The notes beneath the pieces are model-generated. The model was not told the origin of the DNA. It was given only the letters and a program-made list of their open reading frames with translations, and did no database searches. DNA of 64,000 nt, taken from contig JAULJL010000005.1 of the NCBI GenBank assembly GCA_030761205.1, forward strand, positions 11,619,501 to 11,683,500, given 5' to 3'. This DNA comes from Fremontodendron californicum (lineage: Eukaryota > Streptophyta > Magnoliopsida > Malvales > Malvaceae). This document shows positions 1-12,290 of the stretch, in pieces (positions within the stretch are counted from its first letter, which is position 1; each line of letters starts with the position of its first letter). A program made the translations under genes and the position numbers.

Positions 1-2309
1 AGAACGACCATAACCACCTCAATTGCACTTGCTGAACTGAACAGTTCATAATTTCATACATAGAAAATTAATGCAGTTCAGATTTCAGCATGATCAAATC
101 AAATTCATTGAAAGATACAGAGACGAGATTGCTTGAATAGCTTTTTTCAATAATTGAAACGCAATTAAGAATTTAATATTAATCATTAAAATTCAAAATT
201 TTACATAATTTTTTAATTAAAATTTAACCCCCCAAAAAAATGGCTGATTTTTTAACAATGATCAAACCAGAATTCACCATAAAAAATGGGCAAAAAAGAC
301 AGTTCACTATAGGAAAATAACCAACAAAAACATGTGAACCGCATTTTTCTTGCGTTTCACAAAATAAAAACGAAAAAAATAAAATAATACTAATAAAAAT
401 AAAACAGCGTAAAGAAATAAACAAAGAGAGAGAGAGGCCTTGGTTCAACGACGGTGAAAGCGAGGTTCCTTCTGTCACCGCTGATGCTGTTCGGGACATC
501 GGAATTCTGGCATCGAATGAGAATTCCATTCAGCAGTCGTCTTCCTCCATCACCACGACTGTCACGTTAGCACCACCTCCACGCTGGAATTCTCATTCCC
601 CGTCACAAACCAATCTGCCACTTTAGCAAAAACTCTCCCCTCTCCTCCTTCCTAACAGAAACCAAAAAACGGTTACCTTTTTTAGAGAGAAAAAGAAAAT
701 ACTAAAAGGGAGCTTTTCTTCAGGGAAAGTCTTTCTTTGTTTTCTAAAAAAATAGTTTTTCTTTTTGATAGAAGTGATTTAGCGTTATTTTCTCTTCTCC
801 ACAAAAAAAATAAAATAAAATAAAAAAGAGACAGAGAATAAAAACCAACCATCCAAAATCCACCAACTCTTCTTTTCCTTTTTCCTTTACTTTCTTTTCT
901 TTCCTCTGCCTTTTTCACCCGCGTTTTACACACACGGACGATCATCGTTCTCCTCACTCGCGCGAGTACCGGATCCCATTTCTATTCCCTTTTTCACACC
1001 ACCACGTCATGGCTAATTAATTTGTCTTTGCCTTCAACTTTTTTCCTATTGGTTGTTTAAATTTCTGTTAAACAAATGTCATCACATAAAAGCGAGTGGA
1101 ATTTTTGTCGCCGGAGTGAATAGAGTGGTGTAGTAAACAAAAAAAATTAATAAAAAGAGAGAGAAGGGAATTAATAGAGAGCGAAGAGGGAGAAAACTGG
1201 GACAAAATTAAAAATTTTGATCAGGCAGATCAAACCTCAGATCGACAGGCCAACGTCAGTCTAGCTCTCCCTCTCCATTCCCCTTCCTCCTCTCTCTCAA
1301 CACCTTTTTTTTTTTTTTTTTAATTTTTAAAATTTTAATTCTCCCATAAAAATAATAAAAATAGTTACAATAAATAATATAAAAATAACTTAAGAACCTT
1401 AAGTTGGTTTATATCGAAATATTGTAATGTCTTGGATAAAAATGTTTTTTATAGTGAATTAACTTCAAAGTTTAATTACCTTGCATAATTTACGAATATA
1501 GTGTGTGTAATCTATAATAAACTAGTTTTTTTTAACCCGGATTTTTTAATTATATTTTTTAATTTAAATTTATTTTTATTCATTTTAATAAAAGAAAGTA
1601 TATATTTTTATTGTTTCAAAATATATAATTACATATTCAAAAATAGTTAGGTAAAAAAGTAAAGCACAATTTATACATGATCTTGTATTAAAAACAAAAC
1701 TCATTCATCTAGAATCTTAATCTTTTGCAAATTTTTAATAAACGCCAATAGTTTTGCTATTGGTTCTTTCTTATTTGATTAAAGAACAAAGATCTTGTTG
1801 TTAAATAATCAAGATTTATACTTGTTTTGTTATAAAAATGTTGATATAGATATATAAAAATATATATCATTAATTTGATTAAATTGAAAAAGGTATTTAT
1901 ATAGTAGAACATTTCTAAATTGTTCAACCTATTTATATAGCCAGACAAAAAGCTACACCAAAAAAAGATAGTAATCATTTTTTTAATATAAATATCTGGT
2001 TGAACAACATATTAGAATTATTTAAATTTAATCATAACCTTTTCTTTTTTTATTATCTCTTATGTTTGACATAATTTAAGTGACCATTAAATAAAAAACT
2101 GGTCTGACAACATTTTGTTATGACAACAACATAAAGTTATTTTATTTTTAAGTAAAAGAAAAATAATGATTCTCCTAATTAATAAGTATTTTTTTTAAAC
2201 ATGATTTTCGAACAATTATGTTATGTCTAAAAATATTTCATATTTTCTTTGATATAGTTGATAGAGTATTCTTGGTGGCAGATATGATTGTGACCATCAT
2301 CCTTCCTAT
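1..2309. other. AT-rich non-coding DNA, no recognised gene
   Basis: No long open frame resembles a known protein. Positions 430-660 and 900-1290 are more GC-rich and contain CT/GA-rich tracts (a GAGAGA run near 425, CT-rich stretches near 640 and 1265), the kind of composition seen around plant promoters and 5' untranslated exons. I cannot identify a gene. 1310-2300 is very AT-rich and featureless to me. Confidence 0.6.
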
Positions 2310-2615
2310 TAGATCTGTCCATGGATCGGGTAGCTCGTCCGGCCCGGTCGGCCTGACCCATATTGGGTCGGGTCTAGATATGGTATTTTATGATCTGGGC
2401 CGGCTCGGCCAAGCCCGGATCACTGTTTAAGTATTAAAATATTAATTTTTTATTTAAATTTAATTATAAAATATATATAAATATTAATAAAAAATAATTT
2501 TTTTAATATTTTAATATATTTGAATAGTGAAACAGGCTTATACAGGTCGACCCGAATGAGCTTGGACAAGGGAAAAAAAGATTTCGGGCCGCGGCCCGGC
2601 CCATGGACAGGTCTA
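2310..2615. mobile_element. hAT-type MITE, 306 bp
   Basis: The ends are inverted repeats: TAGATCTGTCCATGG on the left and CCATGGACAGGTCTA on the right (13-14 of 15 bases pair), with GC-rich subterminal GGCCCGG/CCGGCCC motifs inside. The flanks are an 8-bp near-identical target duplication, CTTCCTAT (2302-2309) and CTTTCTAT (2616-2623), which points to the hAT superfamily. The interior is AT-rich and non-coding, so it would depend on a transposase elsewhere. One mismatch in the duplication suggests an old insertion. Confidence 0.8.
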
Positions 2616-5407
2616 CTTTCTATTCCTTCACTTGAATTTTTTTGCCATACCATCAATTTTAAACAAAAAAAAATCAATAATGAGAAAACACTACAAAAAA
2701 AAAAAAAAAAAAAAAAAGAAAGAAAGAACATAAAAGTTTACATATATACTTCTTGAGATTAAACATATATAGTAATAAGAACAAATATGATGATGAACCT
2801 ACAAAAAATAAAAAAAGTTTGAAAAAAAAAACATTAGAGGTTAATTATAAATAATGTATATTCATTTGAATAATGTTTTCATTAAGTTAAACGTTTTTTT
2901 TTTATTGACGAAGTCTCTTAAACGTCAAATGTATATGCGTTTGGTCAATAAATTAAAAGTTATATTAAAAAAAACAAAGCAAAAGAAAATTTTATACTTT
3001 CTTGTATGAACAAATAGTATAGTGAAAACATGATTTAATTTACTACCCTTCAACTATATTCAACATCCAAAATAGAGAAGGAAAGCAACTAAAATAACTA
3101 CTCTTCAGGGGACATATAAACTCTTGAAACTTTTTAAATACTCCAAAACATTATCATATTTGCATTCCAAATAAAAATGACAATTTCATCTTTCGAATAA
3201 AAAAATTTGATCTTTTTGAATTTCGATTAAGGAAACACTTAATATGAAAGAGACATAAATACTTAAATTGAAATATTAAATAAATTGATATTATTTTTTT
3301 TAAATCATAATTTTTATTTCGAAAAATCAATACTATTATTAAGTTTCTTTTATTTTATGTATTAACGAACAAAAGTTCAATATTGTTTCATTATCATCAA
3401 ATAAAAAGAAAATATATATATAAAAAAAAAAATTCTAGATATATCCATTTTGTATTGTCATTCTTGACGATTTTTCTAAAGAAAATTTCATTGTTATCAA
3501 TATACTTCATACAACATATATCGGAAAGAAACTAACTTGTTAAAATTTATAGGGAAAAAAAACTTAGTTAACATCATATTGTTTCTCGTTTGAAAATATG
3601 AGTAATTATTTTATTTTTTACAGTTACACCTGTTAATACTGAAAGCAAAGACTTATAGAGTATTGAGAAATTAAAATATATTGATAAAATAAAAATCAAA
3701 TTACAATTATTTGAGTCAAATCAATTTGACTACTATAAATTAATGGCATCTCAAGAAAAAACTAAAGAATAAATATAGGTTTTACATATCAATCTGGGTT
3801 TTGGTAACTCCTGTGGATTAAGCTCCATCTTCACCTAGGAATTTTGTTGTAATAGCTCTCATACAAGCTGATTGAATTGTCCTTGTTTCATGTAGTAGTT
3901 AAAATGCTTTTTTTGGATAAATAAAATTAATTGCTTATCCAAAAAAGTAAAGGTTACATATAAAACAAAAATAACAAGATTCCAATTCAATTTTGATGTA
4001 AAAAAAAGTAAATCCACTATTTTTTTTCAAGCTTGGCACATAATGCATCATATATAGGTTTGATCTACATCAATAAAAGAAATTCATTAAAAAAATAGAA
4101 AACGCGTTATGCAAGCATTTTGCAAAGTGAAAGAAAAATGCCAAACGATCAAATTATTTCATAATAAAAAGGTAAAAACCTATAAAGAAAAAAAAATCAA
4201 GAGAAAATTCAAACATAAAAAACAAAAAACTGAAACAAACGAAAAAATACCTGCTAAATAGTTGAGTAGTTTACAATTAAAGAAAGCTATCTATAATAGG
4301 TTCAAAAGACATAATAGCAAATACAACTAATGAAATCAATTAATATCTTTTAAAAAAAAATTAAATAATGAATTTTATCATATATCCATTAAATTATAAA
4401 TTCAATTTCAAACATTTTTATTTATGGAAGGATATACCAATTATATTTATAATATTATTTGAATTTTAAAATTTATACTAAGGCTTTTGGGAGATATAGA
4501 ATTTTTTTATTATTAATAATTGTAATTTCCAAGTTAAAATTATTATTTAAATTTTGAAATATAAACCTTAACATATTTGATAATTTTTTTAATTTAAGAT
4601 AAATATTTTGATAGTTCTTTTAGAATTTAGAATTTAATAAAAAAAATTGTTTTTACTTAAAATACGGTATATAGGTTTGAAGGTTAAGTGAATAGATAAG
4701 TTTTTTTTTTTTTTATAAGAGTGAATAGATAAGATTTATTAATAAAAGGGATATAATTTTTAAATTGATAAACTATTTATTGAATTTTGAATTTAATATA
4801 TTTGATAAGAGTAGGTTAAGATATGGTTTAAATTAGGATAAAGTCACCTAAAATTTTTCAAAAAACTTGTCACTTGTAATTTTTAAATTTATAAGCGGTT
4901 GGATTTAAAAATAAATTTATTATAAAAAATATAATTTAAAAGTTGAAAATGTTAGATTTTTTTTTTTTAATTTTGAAATTTGATGAGGGTAGGTGGGAGA
5001 TAAATAAGATATAAACTTATTTAAACTTGTCTTACATGTCATCAAGAGAATATGTCCACCTAGGCGTCCATATCAGCAAACACTTATTTAGTTAACATGT
5101 ACCCTGTTATATTATATATATGATATGATTAACTTTTATTCAACGTTTAATGTCCTAGCATAATATAATTTGATTTATAGTAAAATATTATTAACTTCTA
5201 TTTATTAGATAAATCTTAATATATAATAATAAAATATTATGAAAATGACAATTTAAAAATATAATTAATAACTCTGTTCATTTGTATCAATTCAAAAGAT
5301 TTTTCACATGCGTGTTATTCTATTTATTATAGATGATAAATAGTAAAAGATACTGCTAATATATAAATATGTATATATATTTTTAAATTCTTAAATTAAA
5401 ATTTTTA
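2616..5407. other. AT-rich intergenic DNA
   Basis: Very AT-rich sequence with many poly-A and poly-T runs, including one of about 24 A near 2695, and no recognised gene, RNA or clear terminal repeats. It may hold decayed transposon remnants that cannot be recognised by eye. Confidence 0.5.
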
Positions 5408-6915
5408 TCTATACTATTATTAAAGTGTCTCATTGAGTTTTGCGTCATGAATCAAGTAACACCAACTCAGTATCAAAAAACCAAAACTGAAATAATAACA
5501 AAAAAATAAAAATAGTGTATTTAAATCTTCCAACAACTTCATATATAAAGCATGATTCTTCCAAGACGTGCGAGGCGCCCCCCAAGGGGAAAAACTTCAA
5601 CATAAAAGTACAGTTTCGTTTTTCCTGTTCCAGCGACAAACGTATGCTCGATTGAAGCTGGATTTAGAAAAGGACAAAGGATCAGCATAGGTGCATATAT
5701 GATATTTTAAGGTATAAGTCGGGTACCTAAGACAGATGGGCCTTGATCTGAACAATGAAATGAATTGCATACAACGAAATAAGGGGGTGCCAACTTACAC
5801 AATGATACTACGTCTTTGGCTCCCATCACCTTTATAAATTAGAATAGTCAATCTTAAAAGTTTCGCTTCTTTCAAGCAAAAAGAGATCTCGGATCGCTTA
5901 TGGGAGCAAGTCTAAAAGACGAATCAACTGTTCATGAAGACACTGTTTACGCCTTATCCATCGGGCTTACCCCTCTTGTTGCGTAATATGCACTATTGGA
6001 AGAAGCAACTGCCTTCTTTAATGGACGAGGAGGAAAGAGAAAAAAGAACAAATACGAGGCCAATAGTGCCTTATGAAAGCGAATAAAGAAGAGAAAGGTC
6101 AAAGCGATTCGACCCTTATTCCAATTCAAAAAGGGATGACCCCTAAGCAACGGAAATCCCCTATTGTTCCAAAACCACTAGGCATCAAAATAGATATGAG
6201 AGAAATGCCCCGAAGAGGTCTAAGGGACTGTTGTGAAACCTTCTTCGAAGTGCTTTTCTCGATTCCAATTCCATATCTATAGCGAGAGGGAATAAAGCCT
6301 TTACATGCCTCAAAAAGCAAAGCAGGAGCTCATGCAAAACTCCTGAAGGTGATGACACTGGTAATCAATTTAAAAAAATTATAAACTACTTTTACAATAA
6401 AATTACCTAAATAACTTTTCCCTTCAAATTTTTTTCAAAAAAATCATCAGTATACCATATTCTATTGTGTCTAAAACTATTGATTTAAATTATGCATTTT
6501 ACTGAAGTCAATAATTTAAAATACTTAGACTATTTCTACTGGAAATCTGAGAAAATAATAGAATCAACCTTAGCAAAATCATGTTTAAAAAAATAGATTT
6601 AAAAAAAATAGATTTAAAAAAAATCATTTTTTGATTTTGCAATTAAAAATATGTACACCATATTATACGTTCATTTAGAGGTATCTATGGGTCTGGTATA
6701 AGTATGTTTGGTTCAATAATTAGAGTCTTAAAATTTGTTTAAACCCATCCAAATTATTAATGGTACAACCATGCCTACCTAGATAACTTTTTGTACAAAA
6801 ATAAAAACATGGTATTTTTATCTAATCTTTAATATTTTTGTTCTTTTATTAAAATATGGATACATTAAAATATTTTCTAATTAGCTTTAATCCCATGCAA
6901 TGCACGCGTGGTGGT
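5408..6915 (+). mobile_element. Helitron-like element, left end clear, right end uncertain
   Basis: The left end begins A|TCTATACTATTATTAAAG, the typical 5' terminus of plant Helitrons (TC start, insertion after A). About 35 bp in, the motif CAAGTAACACCAACTCAG matches the second Helitron-like end downstream of 7592 (there CAAGTGACACCAACTCAG at about 59678). A degenerate hairpin-like motif, CCCATGCAATGCACGCGTGG (about 6893-6912), resembles the GC-rich subterminal hairpin of Helitron 3' ends. No clear CTRR terminus follows, so the right boundary is a guess. No Rep/helicase is present, so it would be non-autonomous. Confidence 0.45.
5640..6360. other. GC-richer passenger resembling plant mitochondrial DNA
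   Basis: This block is clearly richer in GC than its surroundings (by eye about 42% against about 25%), lacks the poly-A/T runs of the flanks, and has the texture of plant mitochondrial intergenic DNA, with short frames on both strands (minus-strand frame 5947-6150, plus-strand frame 6073-6282). It lies inside the Helitron-like element, so it may be captured DNA. I recognise no gene in it. A fragment of a nuclear gene is the alternative. Confidence 0.35.
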
Positions 6916-7591
6916 TTTATTAATTTGTATATTATTAAATATTTACATATATTAAAGCAAATAAACGTATGAATTTATTTAAAAGCATATCTTAACTTCG
7001 AGATTAAGAGTCTAGAATATAATTTATGTATTACTTAATAATATATTATATCTAATTTTTTCTTTTATATGTCATAATTTATTGAATTTGATATTTGAAT
7101 TTAAAAATATATATTTAATACTATAGATTTTGGAATAATCCTGCGTGTTATTAGAATCGATTTTTTTTATTTATTTAAAAATTATATTTTACATTTTTGA
7201 TAAATTGAAATTATTAGTTGACTTTAAAATTTTCCAATCTTATTTTTCGGACACAAAATTTATGTGTAGAATAACATGCTTCAAATTCAATAGAATACAT
7301 ATACTAAAATATATATATACACATCTATAAACTATAGATTAAAATTGTCCCTAAATTTGCACTGTGCAATTTGACTCCAATTATGCACTACATGTCACTC
7401 AACAATTGACTCCTCATTATTTTTATTTTTTTAATTTATTAACAAAAGAAAGATAAGAAAATTCCCTGAGAAGAGAGATAAAAAAGTTAGAAAATAGAAA
7501 GAAAGAAAAAAAATGTGTGAGGGATCTTGAAGAGGAAGAAAGTGAGAATTGAGGGAGAAAAAGAAAGAATAGAGGAGGGGGAAAAAAAACA
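6916..7591. other. AT-rich DNA ending in a purine-rich tract
   Basis: AT-rich sequence without a recognised gene. The last 150 bp before 7592 are strongly purine-rich (GAAAG/GAGGA runs), just ahead of the second Helitron-like left end. Confidence 0.5.
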
Positions 7592-7602
7592 TCTATACTA
7601 TA
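7592..7602 (+). mobile_element. Left end of a second Helitron-like element, split by the outer retrotransposon
   Basis: The sequence A|TCTATACTATA stops at the outer LTR and resumes at 59648 (after the duplicated CTATA) as TATAATGTGGTTG, then AAGTGACACCAACTCAG. Joined across the insertion, this resembles the Helitron left end at 5408. The rest would lie at 59648-60115 and may itself be cut by the Ogre element starting near 60116. No right end was found. Confidence 0.45.
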
Positions 7603-10600
7603 TGTCGCAACCTAAAAAATAACGTAACGACGTCTCATCGCAAGACTTTATTATTCGTTAGGCGTGACATTAAAAAAAAAACCGAGGAAAAGTCGACTTA
7701 ATTCCTCTAAAAAAAATGAAGGTTTTGAAAATGACCTTAAAAGACATGGAGTCGCCACCAATCTTTTTTAGCTAGGTGTGATCGGCCACCTATTAAAACC
7801 GGTTTTATAAAATATTTTAAAAATTAATTAAAACATTTTAAAAACCAATTTCAAGTCTGCGTTTTAAACCAGAGAAATCAAAGAAGCGGGTTCGGGAGTC
7901 GGTTACGTGCGGGGAAGGATTAGCACCCCCACAACGCCCGTATAAATCGGTACCTTATTAATCGTGTGTTATCTCAAGTCTCGGTAAAAGTTGGTTTTAA
8001 ATTTAGTATTTCAAATTAATTCCCAATTTAAAAAATAATAATTCCATTTTTTATTGAAAATGATCCGGAATTTATAAATTCAAAATTTTCCTATATTCCC
8101 CAACAAACGTGGCAAAATATAGAAATTTTTATTAGTTTTGGAAAACTTTCCGAATCATTCTCTTTTTTGAAAGAAAGATATTCCTTTATTAATGATAATT
8201 GATGATATTCCCTCCAGCAAACCCGGTAGAGAACTCATGAATTATTTTAACTCGGGAATATCTTTATATTTTTTATTGAAAACCATTATCTTTTTGAAAA
8301 CATTTAAAATAAATGAATATGTATATGCATGACATAAATAAAATGACATAGCAAAATCTAAATAACATAATGCAACCTAAATGACATGGCAAACATGAAT
8401 GATATGGCATATAATTTAAATGACATGGAATAAAATAATGCTATCATATAATATGCATAAAAATAAAAATGCAATGCATGAAATGTATTTTTTCCTTTAA
8501 TTAAGGAAATCCGTATATCTAAAAAGATATCCGGCTACCTTAGGAAAATATGTCAAATTAAATATTCTAAAACCAAAATACTTTGTGATTGTTTGAAAAC
8601 AATTTTGAAAAGCTTGAATTAACAATAAAAACTGGGCTAATTTTTTTTTTTTTAAATGGCTCTAATTTCCTAAGTTTAAAAAATCCGGACTTGACTACCT
8701 TTAACCCGGGACTTGAAAAACCATTTTAGAGTTTAAAAGGGCTTAGAAATCATCCTAAGTCAGTAGCTAACTCTCCTAATCAGCCCACTCTAAGTAAATT
8801 AACCAAAACAGAAAATTGGTTTTTCTTTAAATTCAATTCTGACTCCACTGTCCAGTTTTAATACACCATTTTTTACCCTATTTTTAAAACTTCCAAAAAT
8901 TCTAAAAAAAATATTGGAGACTCAGGACATGTAAAAATACACGAAAAAAAATCGACTTAATTTTCTGATCAAAGATGAATTCCCAGAAAAACCAGAGATG
9001 TACGAGTTTTTGGAGGAGAAAAAACTGCTTTGTTTTTCTTTAAAATCAATTCTGACTCCACTGTCCAGTTTTAATCCACGATTTTTTACCCTATTTTTAA
9101 AAATTCCAAAAATTCTGAAAAAATTATTGGAGACTTAGGACATGTAAAAGTACACGGAAAAAAATCGACTTAATTTTCTGATCAAAGATGAATTCCCAGA
9201 AAAATCGGAGATGTACGAGTTTTGGGTGGAGAAAAAAAACTGCTTTGCCAACACACATTTTTTTTGTCTTTGATAAAATCATTTAAAAACCAAAATAAAA
9301 ATATTTGAAACTCATAGAATGACTTGAAGACAGTAGCTAGGACTTTTTGAAAGTTAGATAAAAATTGGCTAAGTAAAAAAAATCACAAAGGTAGAATAAT
9401 CAATTTGACAAACTTAATTTTCCACAAGTGTGCTCAAGAGAGCATGACCTTGAACCATTAATTGGCTCAAGTCATTATTCAAGTGGCATGAACATGAAAT
9501 GCATGAAACAATGCAGCAAACATAATGCATGAAATGCATGGATCTAAACCTAAATGTAAGGAAAATGCATGACACAAATAATATGGCCTAGACCTAACAT
9601 GAACTTGCATGACATTTAATGTAACCTAGACCTAAGACATGCATGGCATTTTCACAAACACAAGGCATGCTTAATTCAAAAATCCAACCAAATATCATGC
9701 AAATGCAAAAACCTAACAACTAGCATGACAAAAATACAACACACAATGCAAAACACATGGAGTAGCCAAATGGCTCCAAGCTTCAACAAGCATGGCATTT
9801 TCACAAACACTTGGTATGCTAGCATGAAAAACTAAGTCATAACACAAAAATCACACAAGCATTTTCACAAACACCTAATATACCAAATCTAAAACATGCT
9901 TACTAAGATATAAAACAAGAATCATGCAAAGAATCACACAAGCATTTTCACAAACACTTAATATGCTAACTCTAAAACATGCTCAAATTTAAACAACATG
10001 AAAACAGAAAATTAAAAATGTAAAAACATGATATCTAAGACATAAATGGCAACAAACAAAGCAACCAAATTAAATATAACTTAAGAACATGAAATAACAT
10101 AATATTTAAAACATCAAAAATAAAGAAAATAGCATAAACAATATGGTAAAATGAATCAAAAATAACAACTTAAAATAAATAATGTAGGCCATTTGGCCAT
10201 GGTGAGTTTATTGTAAAAACAAAATGTAAGAAAAATATACTTAAGAAAGGAAATGAAGGAAGAACAAGAAACATTATTTTAAAATGAAAACTCACCAAGT
10301 AGCTTTTGAACGGATTAAGCTATAAACCCTCAGAGTAGCTTTTGAACGGATTAAGCCACAAACCCTCTCACAAGTAGCTTTTGAACGGATTAAGCTATAA
10401 ACCCTCAGAGTAGCTTTTGAACGGATTAAGCCACAAACCCTCAGAGTAGCTTTTGAACGGATTAAGCTACAAACCCTCTCAACAAAAACACTATGACTCA
10501 CCACCCGGATAATCCTAATACAAGTGTATAGACTATCTCACAAGGGGTAGTGGGTGATTCCAACCAAAGGCCAAGACCCCTTATTTATAAGGTGAGCACC

Positions 10601-11963
10601 TCCTTGGCTTGACATTACAAAGGGATGTGGGATTGGGACTTAGGCTCAAAAATGAAAATCTCTAACTTAACTCTTGATTTTTAATCACTTGATTGAAAAA
10701 AATCCTAAGCTTCCTCCTTCCTTTGGGCTTGGGCAGGCCAGCACTTCTCTTTTCCAGCCCAGCTCTGATTTTTGAAAGGCCCAAAGAAGCCCTTTTCGGT
10801 TGCTTGGGTGAAACGACCATTTTGCCCCCCGGATGCAAAATAAATATCAAACGGGCTCCAAATTCAATTTTTCTTTTTTTAATATTTCCAAAATAATAAA
10901 ATATTGAGTTCTGGAAGTTTTCAAAATTATCCGAGTCCGTTTGCTATTTATTTGGATTTTTTCTTCCCAAAATGTCCTTTTATGCCCCTACTTTTTACCA
11001 TTTTTTAAACGAGCTCCAAATCAAGATTTTTCTTCACCAATCTCTTCAAAATAATTAAAAAGTGTGATCTGGAAGTTTTCATAATTTTTGGAGCTCATTT
11101 GGTATTTTTTCGGGATTTATCGGCTTGAATTACTGCATGGGAGGTCCGGGATTTGGCCATTTTGCAAACGAACTCGGAATCAAGATTTTCTTTCGCCAAT
11201 CTCCTTCAAATGATTTAAGAATGAGATTGACAAATTTTCCATAATTTTCGGAGTCCATTTGCTATTTTTCCCAAAATTTTCCAATTTTGCCCTTTAACCT
11301 CCGAAACCCGGTTTTGCTCAAAACAAATCCGATTTTCATATTTTCTTCAATCTGAGCCTTGGGCCATACTTTTTAATCATTCCTCATCCATTGGGGGCTT
11401 TGGTCTTACCAAGTCGGGCCATTTCTGTGATTCTTCCTGATTTCACCGAAATCCACTAAAACCCTAATTCTCGGTTTTCTCCCGGATTGACTTTTCTCTC
11501 GGTTTTTCTTGCAAGTGACTTCTCCATTACCCGTAGTCAGTGCTTATCTTTCATTTGGAACCTTCAATTTCGACCAGTTTGATCGTTTAAGCACTTTTCC
11601 CCAAATTTCTCGGATTAGGGTTTCTTTTCTATTGAATCTCCAAATCCCAACTTCCGAAGTCCATATCTTTCAATGTAGACCTCGGATTATCAAAATTCTT
11701 TCTCCATTTTTCAATTGAACTTAAAATCTTGATTTTGAAAGTGGGTTGACTTTTTCAGTAGTTGACTTTCTAGGGTTGACTTTTTCGGGTTTGACTTTTT
11801 CGGGGTTGACTTTTTTTTTAAGTTTGACTTTTTGTGCACGCCCTCTTAAACTAAGTCTCGGAGTACCACCTGCAGGATGAAAATAGTCTTTTTATACTCG
11901 GAAACATCAATATGGGAGGAAAACATACCTGTTTAGTGGTCCGGACAAAATTAGGTGTCTACA
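7603..11963 (-). repeat. 3' LTR of the outer Ogre element, 4361 bp
   Basis: Begins TGTCGCAACC and ends GGTGTCTACA on the plus strand. From about 9231 to 11963 it matches the other LTR without indels (constant offset 47679) and with about three substitutions seen. From 7603 to about 9230 the pair differs by many substitutions and about 238 bp of net indels, including a 213-bp tandem duplication (about 8838-9050 and 9051-9230) absent from the partner. Short open frames in it are not genes. Confidence 0.9.
10297..10480. repeat. Five-copy 35-43-bp tandem repeat in the outer LTR
   Basis: Five copies of a unit containing AGTAGCTTTTGAACGGATTA, with alternating AAGCTATAAACCCT and AAGCCACAAACCCT tails, lie just downstream of the TATA box in element orientation. 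The array recurs at 57976-58159 in the partner LTR but is absent from the LTRs of the inner Ogre element. Confidence 0.85.
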
Positions 11964-12290
11964 GCTGCCCCTCTTTGGCTATTGCTGAGAATCAGGAATC
12001 AGGCAAAGATAAACCGACACTAATTTTGTACGGTCAATGACATCACATGTGAAGGAAAGGGAAAGGGGTTTCTTTTTCATTTTCATTTTTTCATTTTCTA
12101 TTTTTCATTTTTTTCTTCTTTTTTCTTCTTTTTTTCTTTTTTTTTTTTTTTCCTTTTTTCTATTTTCTCTTTTTTCATTTTTTTTAAACAATAAATTGAA
12201 GGTTTTGTCCTTAAATTGAATTCCCTGCCTAAACAAGGCTCGATTCGTCTTAAGGAAACGAATTCGATTTTCAAAAGAAAAATTTATGCT
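11964..12290 (-). other. PPT and 3' untranslated start of the outer element
   Basis: Read on the minus strand, AAAGAGGGGCAGC (complement of 11964-11976) abuts the LTR and is the polypurine tract that primes plus-strand DNA synthesis. The adjacent TTTGGCTATTGCTGAGAATC segment is shared with the inner element at 18358-18377. A T-rich run of about 130 bp follows (12060-12190). Confidence 0.75.

Noticed and set aside
10292..10504. Minus-strand frame with repeated LIRSKAT (also 57971-58183)
   Set aside because: Translation of the five-copy LTR repeat; no start context or family support.
11509..11718. 69-codon plus-strand frame present four times (also 17880, 36280, 59188)
   Set aside because: It recurs only because it lies in four LTR copies; it is antisense to the elements and resembles no protein.
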